Shown here: in pieces, positions 15,575-25,116 of the stretch
Layout: every line of letters begins with the position of its first letter
Numbering within the stretch: the first letter of the stretch is position 1
Assembly: GCF_030682935.1 (NCBI RefSeq)
Contig: NZ_JAUXNA010000277.1
Span: forward strand, 1-34,865
From: Polaromonas sp.
GTDB lineage: Bacteria > Pseudomonadota > Gammaproteobacteria > Burkholderiales > Burkholderiaceae_C
DNA length: 34,865 nt
Direction of reading: 5' to 3'
The notes under the pieces: generated by a model
The model's input: the letters and a program-made list of their open reading frames with translations, nothing else
Databases searched by the model: none
Told to the model about the DNA's origin: nothing
Program-made: the position numbers and the translations under genes

Positions 15575-16843
15575 TCAGGCGATGGGCTGGTCCAGGTCAA
15601 AAGCTTTGTGCAGCGCGCGCACGGCCAGCTCCATGTATTTTTCGTCAATCACCACCGAGGTCTTGATTTCGCTGGTCGAGATCATCTGGATGTTGATGCC
15701 CTCTTCACTCAACACCCGGAACATTTTGCTGGCAATGCCGACATGGCTGCGCATGCCGATACCGACGATGCTGACCTTGCAAATCTTCGCATCGCCGACA
15801 ACTTCCTGCGCGCCGAGAGCGGGCAAGACCTTCGTATTGAGCAGGTCCATGACCTTGGCATAGTCGTTGCGGTGCACGGTAAAGCTGAAGTCGGTCTTGC
15901 CGTCTTTGCTGATGTTCTGGATGATCACATCGACTTCGATGTTGGCGTCGGCCACGGCGCCCAGAATCTGGTACGCAATGCCCGGGGTGTCTGGCACGCC
16001 GAGTACGGAAATTTTGGCTTCGTCGCGGTTGAATGCGATGCCCGATACGATGGCTTGTTCCATGTTTTCGTCTTCCTCAAAACTGATCAAAGTGCCTGAT
16101 TTGGCTTCTTCGTTGATGTCAATATTCCAGTCGGTGAAACTGGACAGCACGCGCAGCGGCACCTTGTACTTGCCGGCAAATTCGACCGAGCGAATCTGCA
16201 GCACCTTGGACCCCATGGAGGCCATCTCCAGCATCTCTTCAAAGCTCACGGTTTTCAGGCGGCGCGCTTCGGGCACCACGCGCGGGTCGGTGGTGTAGAC
16301 GCCATCCACATCGGTGTAGATCAGGCATTCATGGGCCTTCAGTGCGGCCGCAATCGCCACCGCCGAGGTGTCCGAGCCGCCCCGGCCCAGGGTGGTGACG
16401 TTGCCGCCGTCGTCCATGCCCTGGAAGCCGGTGATGATCACGACCTTGCCGGCATCCAGATCGGCGCGCACCCGTTCGTCGTCAATCGACTCGATGCGGG
16501 CCTTGGTGTAGGCGTTGTTGGTTTTGATGGTGACTTGCCAGCCAGCGTAACTCACGGCCGGCATGCCTTCAGCCTGCAGCGCGATGGCCAGCAAGGCGCT
16601 GGAGGCCTGCTCGCCGGTGGCCGCCAGCGCGTCCAGCTCGCGGCCATAAGCGTCATCGGGTTTGGTGGGCGCCAGCTCTTTGGCCAGGCCCAGCAGGCGG
16701 TTGGTTTCGCCACTCATGGCGCTGGGAACGACGACCATCTGGTGGCCGGCCCGCGCCCACTTGGCGACGCGCTTGGCGACATTGCGGATGCGCTCGGGCG
16801 AGCCCATCGATGTACCGCCGTATTTATGAACGATCAAAGCCAT
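15575..16843 (-). CDS. lysC: Aspartate kinase LysC
   Basis: ATP-dependent phosphorylation of aspartate, the first step to lysine, threonine, methionine and diaminopimelate. 422 aa. Seen: KYGGTSMGSPERI (residues 7-19), the kinase segment GFQGMDDGGNVTTLGRGGSDTS (shown in part), YTDVDGVYTTDPR, then two ACT domains in the C-terminal third (VSGIAFNRDEAKISVLGVPD and VSIVGIGMRSHVGIASKMF) that normally bind feedback inhibitors. Length and layout match the ACT-regulated class. I see no lysine riboswitch in the 118 bp upstream. It may start from its own promoter or follow tilS. Confidence 0.96.
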   Translation of the reverse strand: MALIVHKYGGTSMGSPERIRNVAKRVAKWARAGHQMVVVPSAMSGETNRLLGLAKELAPTKPDDAYGRELDALAATGEQASSALLAIALQAEGMPAVSYAGWQVTIKTNNAYTKARIESIDDERVRADLDAGKVVIITGFQGMDDGGNVTTLGRGGSDTSAVAIAAALKAHECLIYTDVDGVYTTDPRVVPEARRLKTVSFEEMLEMASMGSKVLQIRSVEFAGKYKVPLRVLSSFTDWNIDINEEAKSGTLISFEEDENMEQAIVSGIAFNRDEAKISVLGVPDTPGIAYQILGAVADANIEVDVIIQNISKDGKTDFSFTVHRNDYAKVMDLLNTKVLPALGAQEVVGDAKICKVSIVGIGMRSHVGIASKMFRVLSEEGINIQMISTSEIKTSVVIDEKYMELAVRALHKAFDLDQPIA

Positions 16844-16961
16844 TGCAGGATGTCAATCAAGAAGTTGGTTGCGAACTTTGCCCTTTTTTGCAGTAACTGG
16901 CGGCCCCAAGCGTCGAGGTGTCGATGCTTGGTAGGCCCATGACTGCCGGCAAAGCCTTAAA

Positions 16962-18029
16962 TTATAACGAGGGACGCCTGACCGGAGGCCCCGTCAGCCC
17001 ACCCTTGCCCACTTCGGGAAGATAGTGCAACACGGCCCCTCGCCGCGTCACATGGCCGCTGGCCACCTTGAGGTGAATCTGGTGCCCGCGGGTCGTGCAG
17101 GCGGCCACTTGCACCAGCAACTGGGCCAACTGCGCGGCACTGGGCGTGGCCCGATACTGCAGCAGCCAGTGGCGCAGCACGTTGGCCTGGCGCGGTGGCG
17201 ACAGCGCCTGCAAAGCCGCAATGGCGGGCGGCGCGCCTACCGCAATCAGGTCCTGGCTGGCGATTTCAAGCAGCAACACCTGCGCCTGCGCGGCATGCCG
17301 TGCACTGCGTGCAAAGGTGTTGCGAAACTGCGGAAACGCATCGGCCAGCGCAGGCAGCAAACGCGCCCGGATGCGGTTGCGGGTATAGCGCTCGTCGGTG
17401 TTGCTCGGGTCATCAAGGAAAGGAATTTGCCGGGCGACCACCCATTCGCGCAAACTTGCCGCCGGGGTTTGCAGCAGCGGGCGGTAAAACACGACCCCAT
17501 GGCGCTCAAACTGCGCCGCCATGGACGCGAGACCCGGCAAACCGGCACCCCGGCTGAGCGCCAGCAGCAGGGTTTCAACCTGGTCGTCGGCATGCTGACC
17601 CAGCAGCACCCCCGCCAGCCCATGCCGCTTGGCCGCAGCGGCCAGTGCCGCATAGCGGGCCCGGCGCGCGGCGTCTTCAGGACTCTCGCCTGGCACATGG
17701 CCAGCATCCACATGGACCACGTGCAGCGGCACCGACAAACCCGCGCACACCGACTGGCAGACGCGCACAAAGTCGTCAGCTGCAGCCTGAAGCCCGTGGT
17801 GAATGTGAATGGCGTGCACCTGGCCGGGCCAGCACTGCGCAGCCGCCAGCAGCAAAGCCGTGGAATCAGCGCCGCCGCTGTAGGCCACCCCCCACGGCGA
17901 CGCAGCAGAAAGAGCGGAGGACGTCAGGCCCGCCAACGCCGGGTTCAATGGCGTGGGATGGGTGGCACCCAGCCCCTGCGCCGAGGGCTTACTTGCTGAT
18001 GTCGGCTTTGGTGTCCGTGAAGCGGCCAT
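16962..18029 (-). CDS. tilS: tRNA(Ile)-lysidine synthase TilS
   Basis: Attaches lysine to C34 of the CAU anticodon of tRNA-Ile2, so that it reads AUA. 355 aa. Seen: PP-loop [14 protein letters not shown] (residues 49-62), [28 protein letters not shown], and [18 protein letters not shown]. The C-terminal region after the catalytic domain is shorter than in E. coli TilS. The chosen ATG lies 41 bp inside accA; no later ATG precedes the P-loop, so the true start may be this one or a rare codon nearby. The overlap implies translational coupling to accA. Confidence 0.9.
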   Translation of the reverse strand: MAASRTPKPTSASKPSAQGLGATHPTPLNPALAGLTSSALSAASPWGVAYSGGADSTALLLAAAQCWPGQVHAIHIHHGLQAAADDFVRVCQSVCAGLSVPLHVVHVDAGHVPGESPEDAARRARYAALAAAAKRHGLAGVLLGQHADDQVETLLLALSRGAGLPGLASMAAQFERHGVVFYRPLLQTPAASLREWVVARQIPFLDDPSNTDERYTRNRIRARLLPALADAFPQFRNTFARSARHAAQAQVLLLEIASQDLIAVGAPPAIAALQALSPPRQANVLRHWLLQYRATPSAAQLAQLLVQVAACTTRGHQIHLKVASGHVTRRGAVLHYLPEVGKGGLTGPPVRRPSL

Positions 18030-18969
18030 AGCTTTGCAGACGTTCGTAGCGACGGTCGAGCAATTCCTTGACCTTCAAATCGCTGACCTGCCGAAACGCG
18101 TCGTTGAGCGCCCGTTTCAGGAAGGCCGCCATTTGCTTGGGGTCGCGGTGCGCGCCGCCCACCGGCTCATTGACGATCTTGTCGATCACGCCCAGGGCCT
18201 TGAGCCGGTGCGCCGTGATGCCCAGCGCTTCGGCGGCAAGCTGGGCCTTTTCCGAAGTTTTCCAGAGGATGGACGCGCAGCCTTCCGGGCTGATGACCGA
18301 ATAAATCGAATACTGCAGCATCACCACCTGGTCGCCGACTGAAATGGCCAGCGCGCCGCCGGAGCCGCCTTCACCGATGATGGTGGTGATGATGGGCACT
18401 TCGAGTTGCGCCATTTCAAAAATGTTGCGGCCAATGGCTTCGGACTGGCCACGCTCTTCAGCTTCAATGCCCGGGTAAGCGCCGGGCGTATCGACAAACG
18501 TAAAAACAGGCAATCCGAACTTTTCAGCCGTTTTCATGAGCCGCAAAGCCTTGCGGTAGCCCTCGGGCTTGCTCATGCCGAAATTGCGCAGGCCGCGCTC
18601 CTTGGTGTCGCGCCCTTTCTGGTGGCCCAGCACCATGCAGGCCGTGCCGTTAAAGCGGGCCAGGCCGCCCACAATGCTCAGGTCGTCGGCAAAATGCCGG
18701 TCGCCGTGCAACTCCACAAAATCAGTGAAGATTTCCTTGACATAGTCCAGCGTATAGGGCCGCTCCGCGTGGCGCGCGATCTTGGTGATCTGCCACGGCG
18801 TCAGGACGCTGTAAATGTCTTTGGTGAGTTGCTGGCTCTTTTTGGCCAGCTGGTCGATTTCTTCCGAAATATCGACCGCTGACTCGGTTTGCACGTAACG
18901 CAATTCTTCAATTTTTCCTTCAAGCTCCGCAATCGGCTGCTCGAAATCGAGGAATGTTTTTTTTGCCAT
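17989..18969 (-). CDS. accA: Acetyl-CoA carboxylase carboxyltransferase subunit alpha AccA
   Basis: Alpha subunit of the carboxyltransferase half of acetyl-CoA carboxylase, which makes malonyl-CoA for fatty acid synthesis with AccD, AccB and AccC. 326 aa from [19 protein letters not shown], preceded by a good GAGGAG ribosome site; the ORF-track start 35 codons upstream overlaps the glycosylase and is rejected. Seen: [49 protein letters not shown], and the crotonase-fold core [17 protein letters not shown]. Its end overlaps tilS by 41 bp and it starts 10 bp after the glycosylase gene. Confidence 0.97.
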   Translation of the reverse strand: MAKKTFLDFEQPIAELEGKIEELRYVQTESAVDISEEIDQLAKKSQQLTKDIYSVLTPWQITKIARHAERPYTLDYVKEIFTDFVELHGDRHFADDLSIVGGLARFNGTACMVLGHQKGRDTKERGLRNFGMSKPEGYRKALRLMKTAEKFGLPVFTFVDTPGAYPGIEAEERGQSEAIGRNIFEMAQLEVPIITTIIGEGGSGGALAISVGDQVVMLQYSIYSVISPEGCASILWKTSEKAQLAAEALGITAHRLKALGVIDKIVNEPVGGAHRDPKQMAAFLKRALNDAFRQVSDLKVKELLDRRYERLQSYGRFTDTKADISK

Positions 18970-18979
18970 GGTCTGCTCC

Positions 18980-19711
18980 TCAAGCTTCTTGAACTTTAAT
19001 CTGCCCAGTGGTCGGCTCTTTGCCCAGAACCTGCACGGGATCCAGAGAGCGCCAAATATACCAAGTCGCCACACTGCAGTAAGGCGCCCAGGCGGCCGCG
19101 ACTTCCCGCGCGTCGCTGCGGCTGACGGATTCGCCTGAAAAATAGTTCTGGCTGATACCGTTGATCAGGCCCACGTCATCCAGCGGCAAGACGTTGGGAC
19201 GCGTCAGGTAAAAAATCAAAAACATCTCTGCGGTCCAGCGGCCAATGCCGCGGATGGCCACCAGCTCGGCAATGATGGCGTCGTCGTCCATGGACTGCCA
19301 GTCTTTGACGTGGACCGTACCCGCATCAAAGTGAATTGACAAATCGACCAGATACTCGACCTTGCGCGCACTCAGCCCTGCGGCCCGCATGTCGTCCACC
19401 TTGAGCCTGAGCACATGGGCAGGCGTCATTTCCCTTGGCAGCGCGGCAAAGCGGTGCCAGACCGTCTGGGCCGCCTTGACCGAGATCTGTTGCCCCACAA
19501 TGCTGCGCGCCAGCGTGCTGAAGGCGTCGCTGCGTGCTTGCAGGCAGGTGTCACCCAGCTGCGGAATGAGCCGCTTCATGACCCGGTCTTTTTTGACCAG
19601 ATGCTTGCGGGCGTCAGCCCAATACGCAGGCGCAATGATGGCGGTTTCCAGGCATTCGGCCGCCTCGATCAGCTCGGTGCCCCCCACGCTGCCCTTCACT
19701 ATCTTTTTCAT
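18980..19711 (-). CDS. DNA-3-methyladenine glycosylase (AlkA-like, HhH-GPD superfamily)
   Basis: Removes alkylated purines from DNA, starting base-excision repair. 243 aa. Seen: [19 protein letters not shown] (conserved helix of the HhH-GPD fold, about residues 67-85), the helix-hairpin-helix [17 protein letters not shown], and the following LPLDDVGL, where the aspartate at the usual HhH-GPD spacing is the likely catalytic base. No Cys cluster for a 4Fe-4S centre, so not an Nth/MutY protein. The start codon lies at the edge of dispersed repeat R5. Ten bp upstream of accA, in the same leftward cluster as cysS. Confidence 0.9.
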   Translation of the reverse strand: MKKIVKGSVGGTELIEAAECLETAIIAPAYWADARKHLVKKDRVMKRLIPQLGDTCLQARSDAFSTLARSIVGQQISVKAAQTVWHRFAALPREMTPAHVLRLKVDDMRAAGLSARKVEYLVDLSIHFDAGTVHVKDWQSMDDDAIIAELVAIRGIGRWTAEMFLIFYLTRPNVLPLDDVGLINGISQNYFSGESVSRSDAREVAAAWAPYCSVATWYIWRSLDPVQVLGKEPTTGQIKVQEA

Positions 19712-19755
19712 AGCTTATTGCGCCCGTCCTGTAGGGGCTGGAGGCCAAAATAGCT
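19709..19755 (+). repeat. Dispersed repeat, copy R5
   Basis: ATAGCTTATTGCGCCCGTCC followed by TGTAGGGGCTGGAGGCC, the full arm of the family, with the left half of the GCTAT core missing. It fills the cysS-glycosylase gap and its first bases overlap the glycosylase start codon. Confidence 0.65.
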
Positions 19756-19763
19756 TGAATATT

Positions 19764-21164
19764 TCACGTCTGCACCTCCCAAGTGGTGCCTGCGGGCGAG
19801 TCTTTCAGCACAATGCCCTTGTCCAGCAAGTTGCTCCGGATGCGGTCTGCCGCCGCAAAGTCCTTGGCCCTTTTGGCGTCGGCGCGCTCGGCAATCAGCA
19901 CCTGGATACTGTCGTCGTCCAGCCCGGCACCGGCTTGGAGGTAGCGCGCAGGTTCACCTTGCAGTAAACCCAGGCAGGCGCCCAGGGCCTTGAGCAGTCC
20001 TGCCAGTTCGGCTGAACGGGTCTTGTTGACCTCACTGGCCAACTCATACAGCACGGCAACCGCCTCGGGTGTGCCAAAGTCTTCGTCCATCGCCGACTTG
20101 AAGCGGGCCGTATAAGCGTCAAGCGAAGGCGCCGCCCAGTCAATCATGACTGCGGCCGGCGTGACGAGGTCGAGTGCGGTGTACAAGCGCTTGAGGGAAT
20201 TGCGGGCGTCGTCCAGATGGGCATCGCTGTAGTTCAGCGGGCTGCGGTAGTGCGCGCGGATGATGAAAAAGCGCACCGTTTCCGCATCGTACCTGGCCAA
20301 AATTTCGCGGATGGTGAAAAAGTTGCCCAGCGACTTGGACATCTTTTCGTTGTCCACACGGACAAAACCGTTGTGCATCCAGATGCTGGCCAGCGGCTTG
20401 CCATGGGCACCTTCCGACTGGGCGATCTCGTTCTCGTGGTGCGGAAACTGCAGGTCGGCGCCGCCACCATGAATGTCAAACGACTCGCCCAGCAACTGGC
20501 ACGCCATGGCTGAGCATTCAATATGCCAGCCGGGCCGGCCCCGCCCGTAGGGGCTGTCCCACTGGGCGTCGGCCGGCTCGCCGGGCTTGGCGCTTTTCCA
20601 CAAAACAAAGTCCAGCGGATCGTCCTTGCCCTCCAGCACCTCCACCCGCTCGCCGGCGCGCAACTCGTCGAGCGACTTGCCAGACAGCTTGCCGTAGCCC
20701 GCAAACTTGCGCACGGCGTAGTTCACGTCGCCCTTGTTCTGCCCGCCTTGGGACTGGTAGGCCAGGCCTTTTTTCTCCAGCGTGCCAATCAGGCTGAGCA
20801 TTTGCGGCACGAAATCGGTGGCGCGCGGCTCATGGGTCGGGCGCTCAATGCCCAGCGCATCGGCATCCTGGTGCAGGGCATCGACCATGCGATCGGTCAG
20901 CGCGCGAATGGTCTCGCCGTTTTCAAGCGCGCGCTTGATGATTTTGTCGTCAATATCGGTCACGTTGCGCACATAAGTGACCTGTAAGCCGCTCAACTTG
21001 AGCCAGCGCTGGACCACATCAAAAGCCACCATGGCCCGCGCATGGCCCAAATGACAAAGGTCGTACACCGTCATGCCGCACACATACATGCGGGCATGGC
21101 CGGGAATCAGGGGGGAAAAATCTTCTACGTCACGCGACAGCGTGTTGTAAATGCGAAGGCTCAT
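19764..21164 (-). CDS. cysS: Cysteinyl-tRNA synthetase CysS
   Basis: Charges tRNA-Cys. 466 aa from [14 protein letters not shown]; the ORF-track start ten codons upstream lacks conserved sequence. Seen: the zinc/active-site region [19 protein letters not shown] with the HIGH motif as HLGH (about residues 27-42), [11 protein letters not shown], and the KMSKS motif as [13 protein letters not shown]. The C-terminal domain includes [20 protein letters not shown]. Class I synthetase of usual length. It starts a run of leftward genes (glycosylase, accA, tilS, lysC) and diverges from the TPR protein across 330 bp. Confidence 0.97.
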   Translation of the reverse strand: MSLRIYNTLSRDVEDFSPLIPGHARMYVCGMTVYDLCHLGHARAMVAFDVVQRWLKLSGLQVTYVRNVTDIDDKIIKRALENGETIRALTDRMVDALHQDADALGIERPTHEPRATDFVPQMLSLIGTLEKKGLAYQSQGGQNKGDVNYAVRKFAGYGKLSGKSLDELRAGERVEVLEGKDDPLDFVLWKSAKPGEPADAQWDSPYGRGRPGWHIECSAMACQLLGESFDIHGGGADLQFPHHENEIAQSEGAHGKPLASIWMHNGFVRVDNEKMSKSLGNFFTIREILARYDAETVRFFIIRAHYRSPLNYSDAHLDDARNSLKRLYTALDLVTPAAVMIDWAAPSLDAYTARFKSAMDEDFGTPEAVAVLYELASEVNKTRSAELAGLLKALGACLGLLQGEPARYLQAGAGLDDDSIQVLIAERADAKRAKDFAAADRIRSNLLDKGIVLKDSPAGTTWEVQT

Positions 21165-21494
21165 GAAAGGTCTGTGTGCGAGGACTGACGTCAATCGGGC
21201 AATCCGTCAATCAGTCAGAAATGGGGGAAGGAAAACTCTATCTCACGGGCGTTGCTTGTTCGGCAGGAGCGGTAAAGCGGATGCGCAAGCGCGTGCAATA
21301 AAAACGGAAAGCACAATATTCTGGCGCCGTTGAACTATACCCCCTCAGCTACAATCTGGCGGATATTTAGCCGATGTCACAGCGTGCCGCTTCACCCGCA
21401 GACGCTTGGCAAGCGGGGGGTTTTGTAGTGACTTTCCGCGCCGACGACAGCCAAAATTCGTCAAAACGGCGCCCCAACAACAGCGAGAGTTCTT
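21165..21494. other. 330-bp divergent intergenic region between cysS and the TPR gene
   Basis: It must carry promoters for both directions. A TACAAT at 21350-21355 on the plus strand could be a -10 box, but the best -35 (TTGAAC, 21330-21335) leaves only 14 nt of spacer, so I do not call a promoter. ORFs listed here (21151, 21374, 21406) show no recognisable product and no good ribosome site. Confidence 0.5.
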
Positions 21495-22586
21495 ATGCCC
21501 ACGCCAGCATTTTTTTTACGCGCCCCCTTGTCGGCGGCCTTGCGCACGCTGCTCCTGGCCGCCACGCTGTCGGTGTCCGCCGCCTATGCCGATGACTACG
21601 CCGATGTCAGCCGCCTGATGCGTTCCAACCAATACCCTGACGCACTGGCCAAGGCCGAGCAGTACCTGGCGAGCAAACCTCGCGACCCGCAAATGCGTTT
21701 TCTCAAGGGTGTGATCCAGACCGAAACCGGCAAGGCCAGCGAAGCCGTTGCCACCTTCACCAAGATCACCGAAGACTACCCCGAGCTGCCCGAGCCCTAC
21801 AACAACCTGGCCGTGCTGTACGCCGGCCAAAGCCAATTCGACAAGGCCAGGGCTGCACTTGAGATGGCGATCCGCACCAACCCCAGCTACGCCACCGCCC
21901 ACGAAAACCTCGGCGACGTCTACGCCCGGCTCGCCAGCCAGGCCTACAGCAAAGCGCTGCAGCTTGACGGCGGAAACGCGGCCGTACAGCCCAAACTTGC
22001 CTTGATCCGTACCTTGTTCTCAGCCGACAGCAAAGCCCCGCAAAAGCCTGCTGCCGCAGCCACACCGCCCGCCCCTGCGTCTGCGGCCAAACCTGCCCCG
22101 GTCCCAGCGCCTGTCGTGCCCGCGAAACCCGCGCCAGCACCGGTGGTTGCCAAACCCGTGCCTGCGGCACCTCCCGCAGTTGCCGATGCGCCAGCCGCCA
22201 AAACTGCCGATGCAGCGCCCGCCCCCGCCAGCCCAGCCACGGCTGGCACCGAAAAAGACGTAGAGACGGCCGTGCGCGCCTGGGCTGACGCCTGGGCCAG
22301 CCAAGACATGAACACCTACCTGTCCAGCTATGGCCCGAATTTTGAAACCCCGGGCAAGCAGTCACGCAAAGCTTGGGAAAATGATCGCCGTGCACGAATT
22401 GCGGGTAAATCAACCATCAGCGTGAAGCTGTCCGACCTGTCGATTACCCTCCAGGGCAGCAAGGCCACCGCCAAATTCAGGCAAGACTACAGCACGGGCA
22501 CCCTGAACCTGTCAAGCCGCAAGACTCTCGAGTTGACCAAGGTCGGCGAGCGCTGGGTGATCGCAAGGGAATCCACGGGCAGTTAA
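21495..22586 (+). CDS. Periplasmic TPR protein with C-terminal NTF2-like (Csd6-C type) domain
   Basis: 363 aa. Seen: signal peptide with cleavage near SAAYA-DDYAD (residues about 28-33); three to four TPR-like helical pairs (about 35-170: LMRSNQYPDALAKAEQYLAS, AVATFTKITEDYPELPEPYN, ALEMAIRTNPSYATAHENLG, each quoted in part); an Ala/Pro/Lys-rich linker (about 178-250); and a compact C-terminal domain (about 255-363: VRAWADAWASQDMNTYLSSY ... KVGERWVIARES). The last domain resembles the NTF2-like domain of Csd6-type L,D-transpeptidase-fold proteins and recurs in the next gene. No catalytic motif is visible, so I infer a periplasmic scaffold or partner rather than an enzyme. 88 bp precede the transpeptidase gene. 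Confidence 0.8.
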   Translation: MPTPAFFLRAPLSAALRTLLLAATLSVSAAYADDYADVSRLMRSNQYPDALAKAEQYLASKPRDPQMRFLKGVIQTETGKASEAVATFTKITEDYPELPEPYNNLAVLYAGQSQFDKARAALEMAIRTNPSYATAHENLGDVYARLASQAYSKALQLDGGNAAVQPKLALIRTLFSADSKAPQKPAAAATPPAPASAAKPAPVPAPVVPAKPAPAPVVAKPVPAAPPAVADAPAAKTADAAPAPASPATAGTEKDVETAVRAWADAWASQDMNTYLSSYGPNFETPGKQSRKAWENDRRARIAGKSTISVKLSDLSITLQGSKATAKFRQDYSTGTLNLSSRKTLELTKVGERWVIARESTGS

Positions 22587-22674
22587 TGCGCAACGGCGAA
22601 CCGGATCAACCCTCTTCGACCTTGCCGGTCCCTCGCAGCATTTTCAAAGCAAGCCATTGCCTTTCGAAGTCCGC

Positions 22675-23943
22675 ATGAAAAGGGCGCTCGTAGCGCTATT
22701 TTTGATCGCGCCCTACCTGGCGCTTTCGGCGTCCCCTGCGCGCGCCGAAAGCATGGCCCGCCCCCCTGCCAACGCGCCAGCGGCCAAAAAGCAGTCGGTC
22801 GTGCCGTCCCGGGCAAGTCGCGCATCCGCCAAGCGCGAAGGCGAGGCCGAAGCCCGGCTGATTGAGATTTACAAACTCGTCGGCCAAGCCAGCACCCGCG
22901 AGGCCCTGCACAAGGCAGAAGGCCTGGTCCGGGACCATCCCAACTTCCAGCTGGCCCAGTTGCTGTATGGCGATTTGCTGGCCAGCCGCACCCGCCCGGT
23001 CAACGCGCTGGGGGACGTACCCGACACCAGCGCCAGGGCCGCAGCACTGCCGTTGGCCGAACTGCGGCAGGAGTCGCTGCTGCGCCTGCGCGCCCTGCGC
23101 GAGCGCCCGGCACCGGGCATGGTGCCGTCCCAGTTTCTGGCGCTCTCGCCAACGAGCAAACACGCGATTGCCATCGACACCTCACGCTCACGCCTGTATC
23201 TGTTCGGGAACACCACGGCAGGCCTGACACTGCTGGCCGACTATTACATATCGGTTGGCAAGCTGGGCACTGAAAAATTCGTGGAAGGAGACCAGCGCAC
23301 ACCGCTGGGCGTGTACTTCGTTACCAGCAACCTCGATCCCAAATCGCTGCGCGACTTTTACGGCGCGGGCGCCCTGCCCATCAATTACCCCAACCAGCTC
23401 GACGTCAAACGCGGCAAAACCGGCAGCGGCATCTGGTTGCATGGCTCGCCGCCGGAGCAGTATTCGCGCGCGCCGCTGGCCAGTGATGGCTGCGTCGTGC
23501 TGGCCAATCCGGATCTGCAGCGCCTGATCAGGACGGTCGAAATCCGCCATACGCCGGTCGTGATTGCGCAAAGCCTGCAATGGGTGGCGCCGCACACCCT
23601 GAAGGCTGACATCAAGTCGTTTGAAGACGTGCTGCAGGGATGGCACCTCGCCAAGTCCAGCGGCGACATGGCTAAACTCAAGTCCTGGTACGCACCAGAC
23701 TTCACCAGCTACGGCAAAACGATGGCCGAATGGACGCCTGCCCTGCAAGCCGAACTCAAGCAACTGGGCGGACGCGACATCCGGCTCAAGGATGTGTCTT
23801 ACCTGCGCTGGACCGACAGCAGTGACACCATGGTGGTAACCTTTGGCGAACTGGCCAAGGGCGCCACGACCGGCCGCACCAAACGCCAGTACTGGATCCG
23901 CCAGGGCAGCCAGTGGAAAATATTTTTTGAAGGAACCCTCTAA
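22675..23943 (+). CDS. L,D-transpeptidase-fold (YkuD) protein with C-terminal NTF2-like domain
   Basis: 422 aa from MKRALVALFLIAPYLAL; the TTG six codons upstream is rejected because the ATG gives a clean signal peptide (cleavage near PARA-ES). Seen: a helical TPR-like N-terminal part; a YkuD domain (about residues 160-300) with AIAIDTSRSRLYLFG, the proximal His256 in IWLHGSPPE, and the nucleophile Cys273 in SDGCVVLANPD, which replaces the usual SHGC; then an NTF2-like domain (about 310-422) ending QYWIRQGSQWKIFFEGTL. The SxGC form is as in YafK/DpaA and Csd6 relatives, so the protein may trim or cut tetrapeptide or lipoprotein cross-links instead of building 3-3 cross-links. Overlaps the next gene by one base (TAATG). 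Confidence 0.87.
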   Translation: MKRALVALFLIAPYLALSASPARAESMARPPANAPAAKKQSVVPSRASRASAKREGEAEARLIEIYKLVGQASTREALHKAEGLVRDHPNFQLAQLLYGDLLASRTRPVNALGDVPDTSARAAALPLAELRQESLLRLRALRERPAPGMVPSQFLALSPTSKHAIAIDTSRSRLYLFGNTTAGLTLLADYYISVGKLGTEKFVEGDQRTPLGVYFVTSNLDPKSLRDFYGAGALPINYPNQLDVKRGKTGSGIWLHGSPPEQYSRAPLASDGCVVLANPDLQRLIRTVEIRHTPVVIAQSLQWVAPHTLKADIKSFEDVLQGWHLAKSSGDMAKLKSWYAPDFTSYGKTMAEWTPALQAELKQLGGRDIRLKDVSYLRWTDSSDTMVVTFGELAKGATTGRTKRQYWIRQGSQWKIFFEGTL

Positions 23944-24560
23944 TGGTATTTGCTACATTCGGCGCTTTCCGGGCGCTGCGCCGCGCACTGCTGACCGCCA
24001 CCGCTGCCGGCACGCTGGCGTGCCTGACAGGCCAGGCCCTGGCCCAAGGCGCACCCAAAGTGAAGTTCATCACCAGCGAAGGTGATTTTGTGGTCGAAGT
24101 CTACCCCGACAAGGCCCCAAAAACCGTCGAAAACTTCCTGCAATACGTCAAAGACAAGCACTACGACGGCACGATTTTTCACCGCGTCATCAACAACTTC
24201 ATGGTGCAGGGCGGCGGCTACGACAGTGCGTACGCCGAGAAAAAAACCCGCGCACCCGTGGTGCACGAAGGCCGTGAAGCGCTGGCCAAAGGCGGGCCCA
24301 AAAACATCGTCGCGACACTCGCCATGGCCCGCACCAACGACCCCAATTCCGCCTCTTCGCAGTTTTTCATCAATGTGAAAGACAATGATTTTCTGAACCC
24401 ATCAACCCAGGCGCCTGGTTATACCGTGTTCGGCAAGGTCGTCATCGGCATGGACGTGGTCAACAAGATCAAGACCGTGCCGACCGGCGCTGGCGGCCCC
24501 TTTCCCTCGGACGTCCCCAAGACGCCCGTCGTCATCAAATCTGCAACCCTCGTCAACTGA
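23943..24560 (+). CDS. ppiA: Exported peptidyl-prolyl cis-trans isomerase, cyclophilin type
   Basis: 205 aa. Seen: a signal peptide ending near TGQALA-QG (residues about 25-37), then the cyclophilin core with VKFITSEGDFVVEVYPDKAP, the catalytic Arg in [31 protein letters not shown], and GYTVFGKVVIGMDVVNKI. Acts on prolines of folding periplasmic proteins. An AAGGA ribosome site lies inside the end of the transpeptidase gene. Twelve bp before the cytosolic cyclophilin ppiB; the two look like an ancient duplication. Confidence 0.93.
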   Translation: MVFATFGAFRALRRALLTATAAGTLACLTGQALAQGAPKVKFITSEGDFVVEVYPDKAPKTVENFLQYVKDKHYDGTIFHRVINNFMVQGGGYDSAYAEKKTRAPVVHEGREALAKGGPKNIVATLAMARTNDPNSASSQFFINVKDNDFLNPSTQAPGYTVFGKVVIGMDVVNKIKTVPTGAGGPFPSDVPKTPVVIKSATLVN

Positions 24561-24572
24561 TTCAGGACACTT

Positions 24573-25082
24573 ATGACCAACCCGAAAGTAGAACTCCATA
24601 TCGCCAACTACGGCGTCATCACGCTGGAACTCGACGCCGACAAAGCGCCCAAGAGCGTCGCCAACTTCCTGAGCTACGTCAACAAAGGCCACTACACCAA
24701 CACCGTGTTTCACCGCGTGATCCCCGGCTTCATGGTGCAGGGTGGCGGTTTTGAAGTCGGCATGAAGCAAAAACCCACCGACGGCGAGATCGAAAACGAA
24801 GCCAACAATGGCCTGAAAAACGACAACTACACCGTCGCCATGGCCCGCACCAATGCACCGCACTCGGCAAGTTCACAGTTTTTCATCAACGTGTCAGACA
24901 ACGCTTTCCTGAACCACACCGGACCGAACGCTTCGGGCTGGGGCTATGCGGTGTTTGGCAAAGTGGTGGAAGGCAAAGACGTTGTTGACAAGATCAAGGT
25001 CGTCAAAACCGGCCGCAAAGGCTTTCATGATGACGTGCCCATGGACGACGTGATCATCGAAAAAGCCGTCGCGCTGGCCTGA
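24573..25082 (+). CDS. ppiB: Cytosolic peptidyl-prolyl cis-trans isomerase B
   Basis: 169 aa, no signal peptide. Cyclophilin fold with [56 protein letters not shown] and [17 protein letters not shown]. Same catalytic motifs as the preceding gene but cytosolic. An AGGA ribosome site precedes the ATG. Continues the rightward operon toward lpxH, 34 bp away. Confidence 0.95.
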   Translation: MTNPKVELHIANYGVITLELDADKAPKSVANFLSYVNKGHYTNTVFHRVIPGFMVQGGGFEVGMKQKPTDGEIENEANNGLKNDNYTVAMARTNAPHSASSQFFINVSDNAFLNHTGPNASGWGYAVFGKVVEGKDVVDKIKVVKTGRKGFHDDVPMDDVIIEKAVALA

Positions 25083-25116
25083 TTTTTCATTCGGACTGCG
25101 CTTGACTGAGTCCCCG

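Noticed and set aside
16844-16961. Lysine riboswitch upstream of lysC
   Set aside because: The 118-bp gap is short and I see no conserved lysine-riboswitch sequence or terminator; ACT-domain feedback is enough to explain regulation.
17025-17999. 324-aa plus-strand ORF
   Set aside because: Antisense shadow of tilS, which has all its family motifs on the minus strand.
19681-19700. CCCCCACGCT near the glycosylase start as a third copy of the 38-bp repeat
   Set aside because: Only about ten bases plus TTCACT match, and they encode the protein N-terminus; chance is likely in GC-rich DNA.
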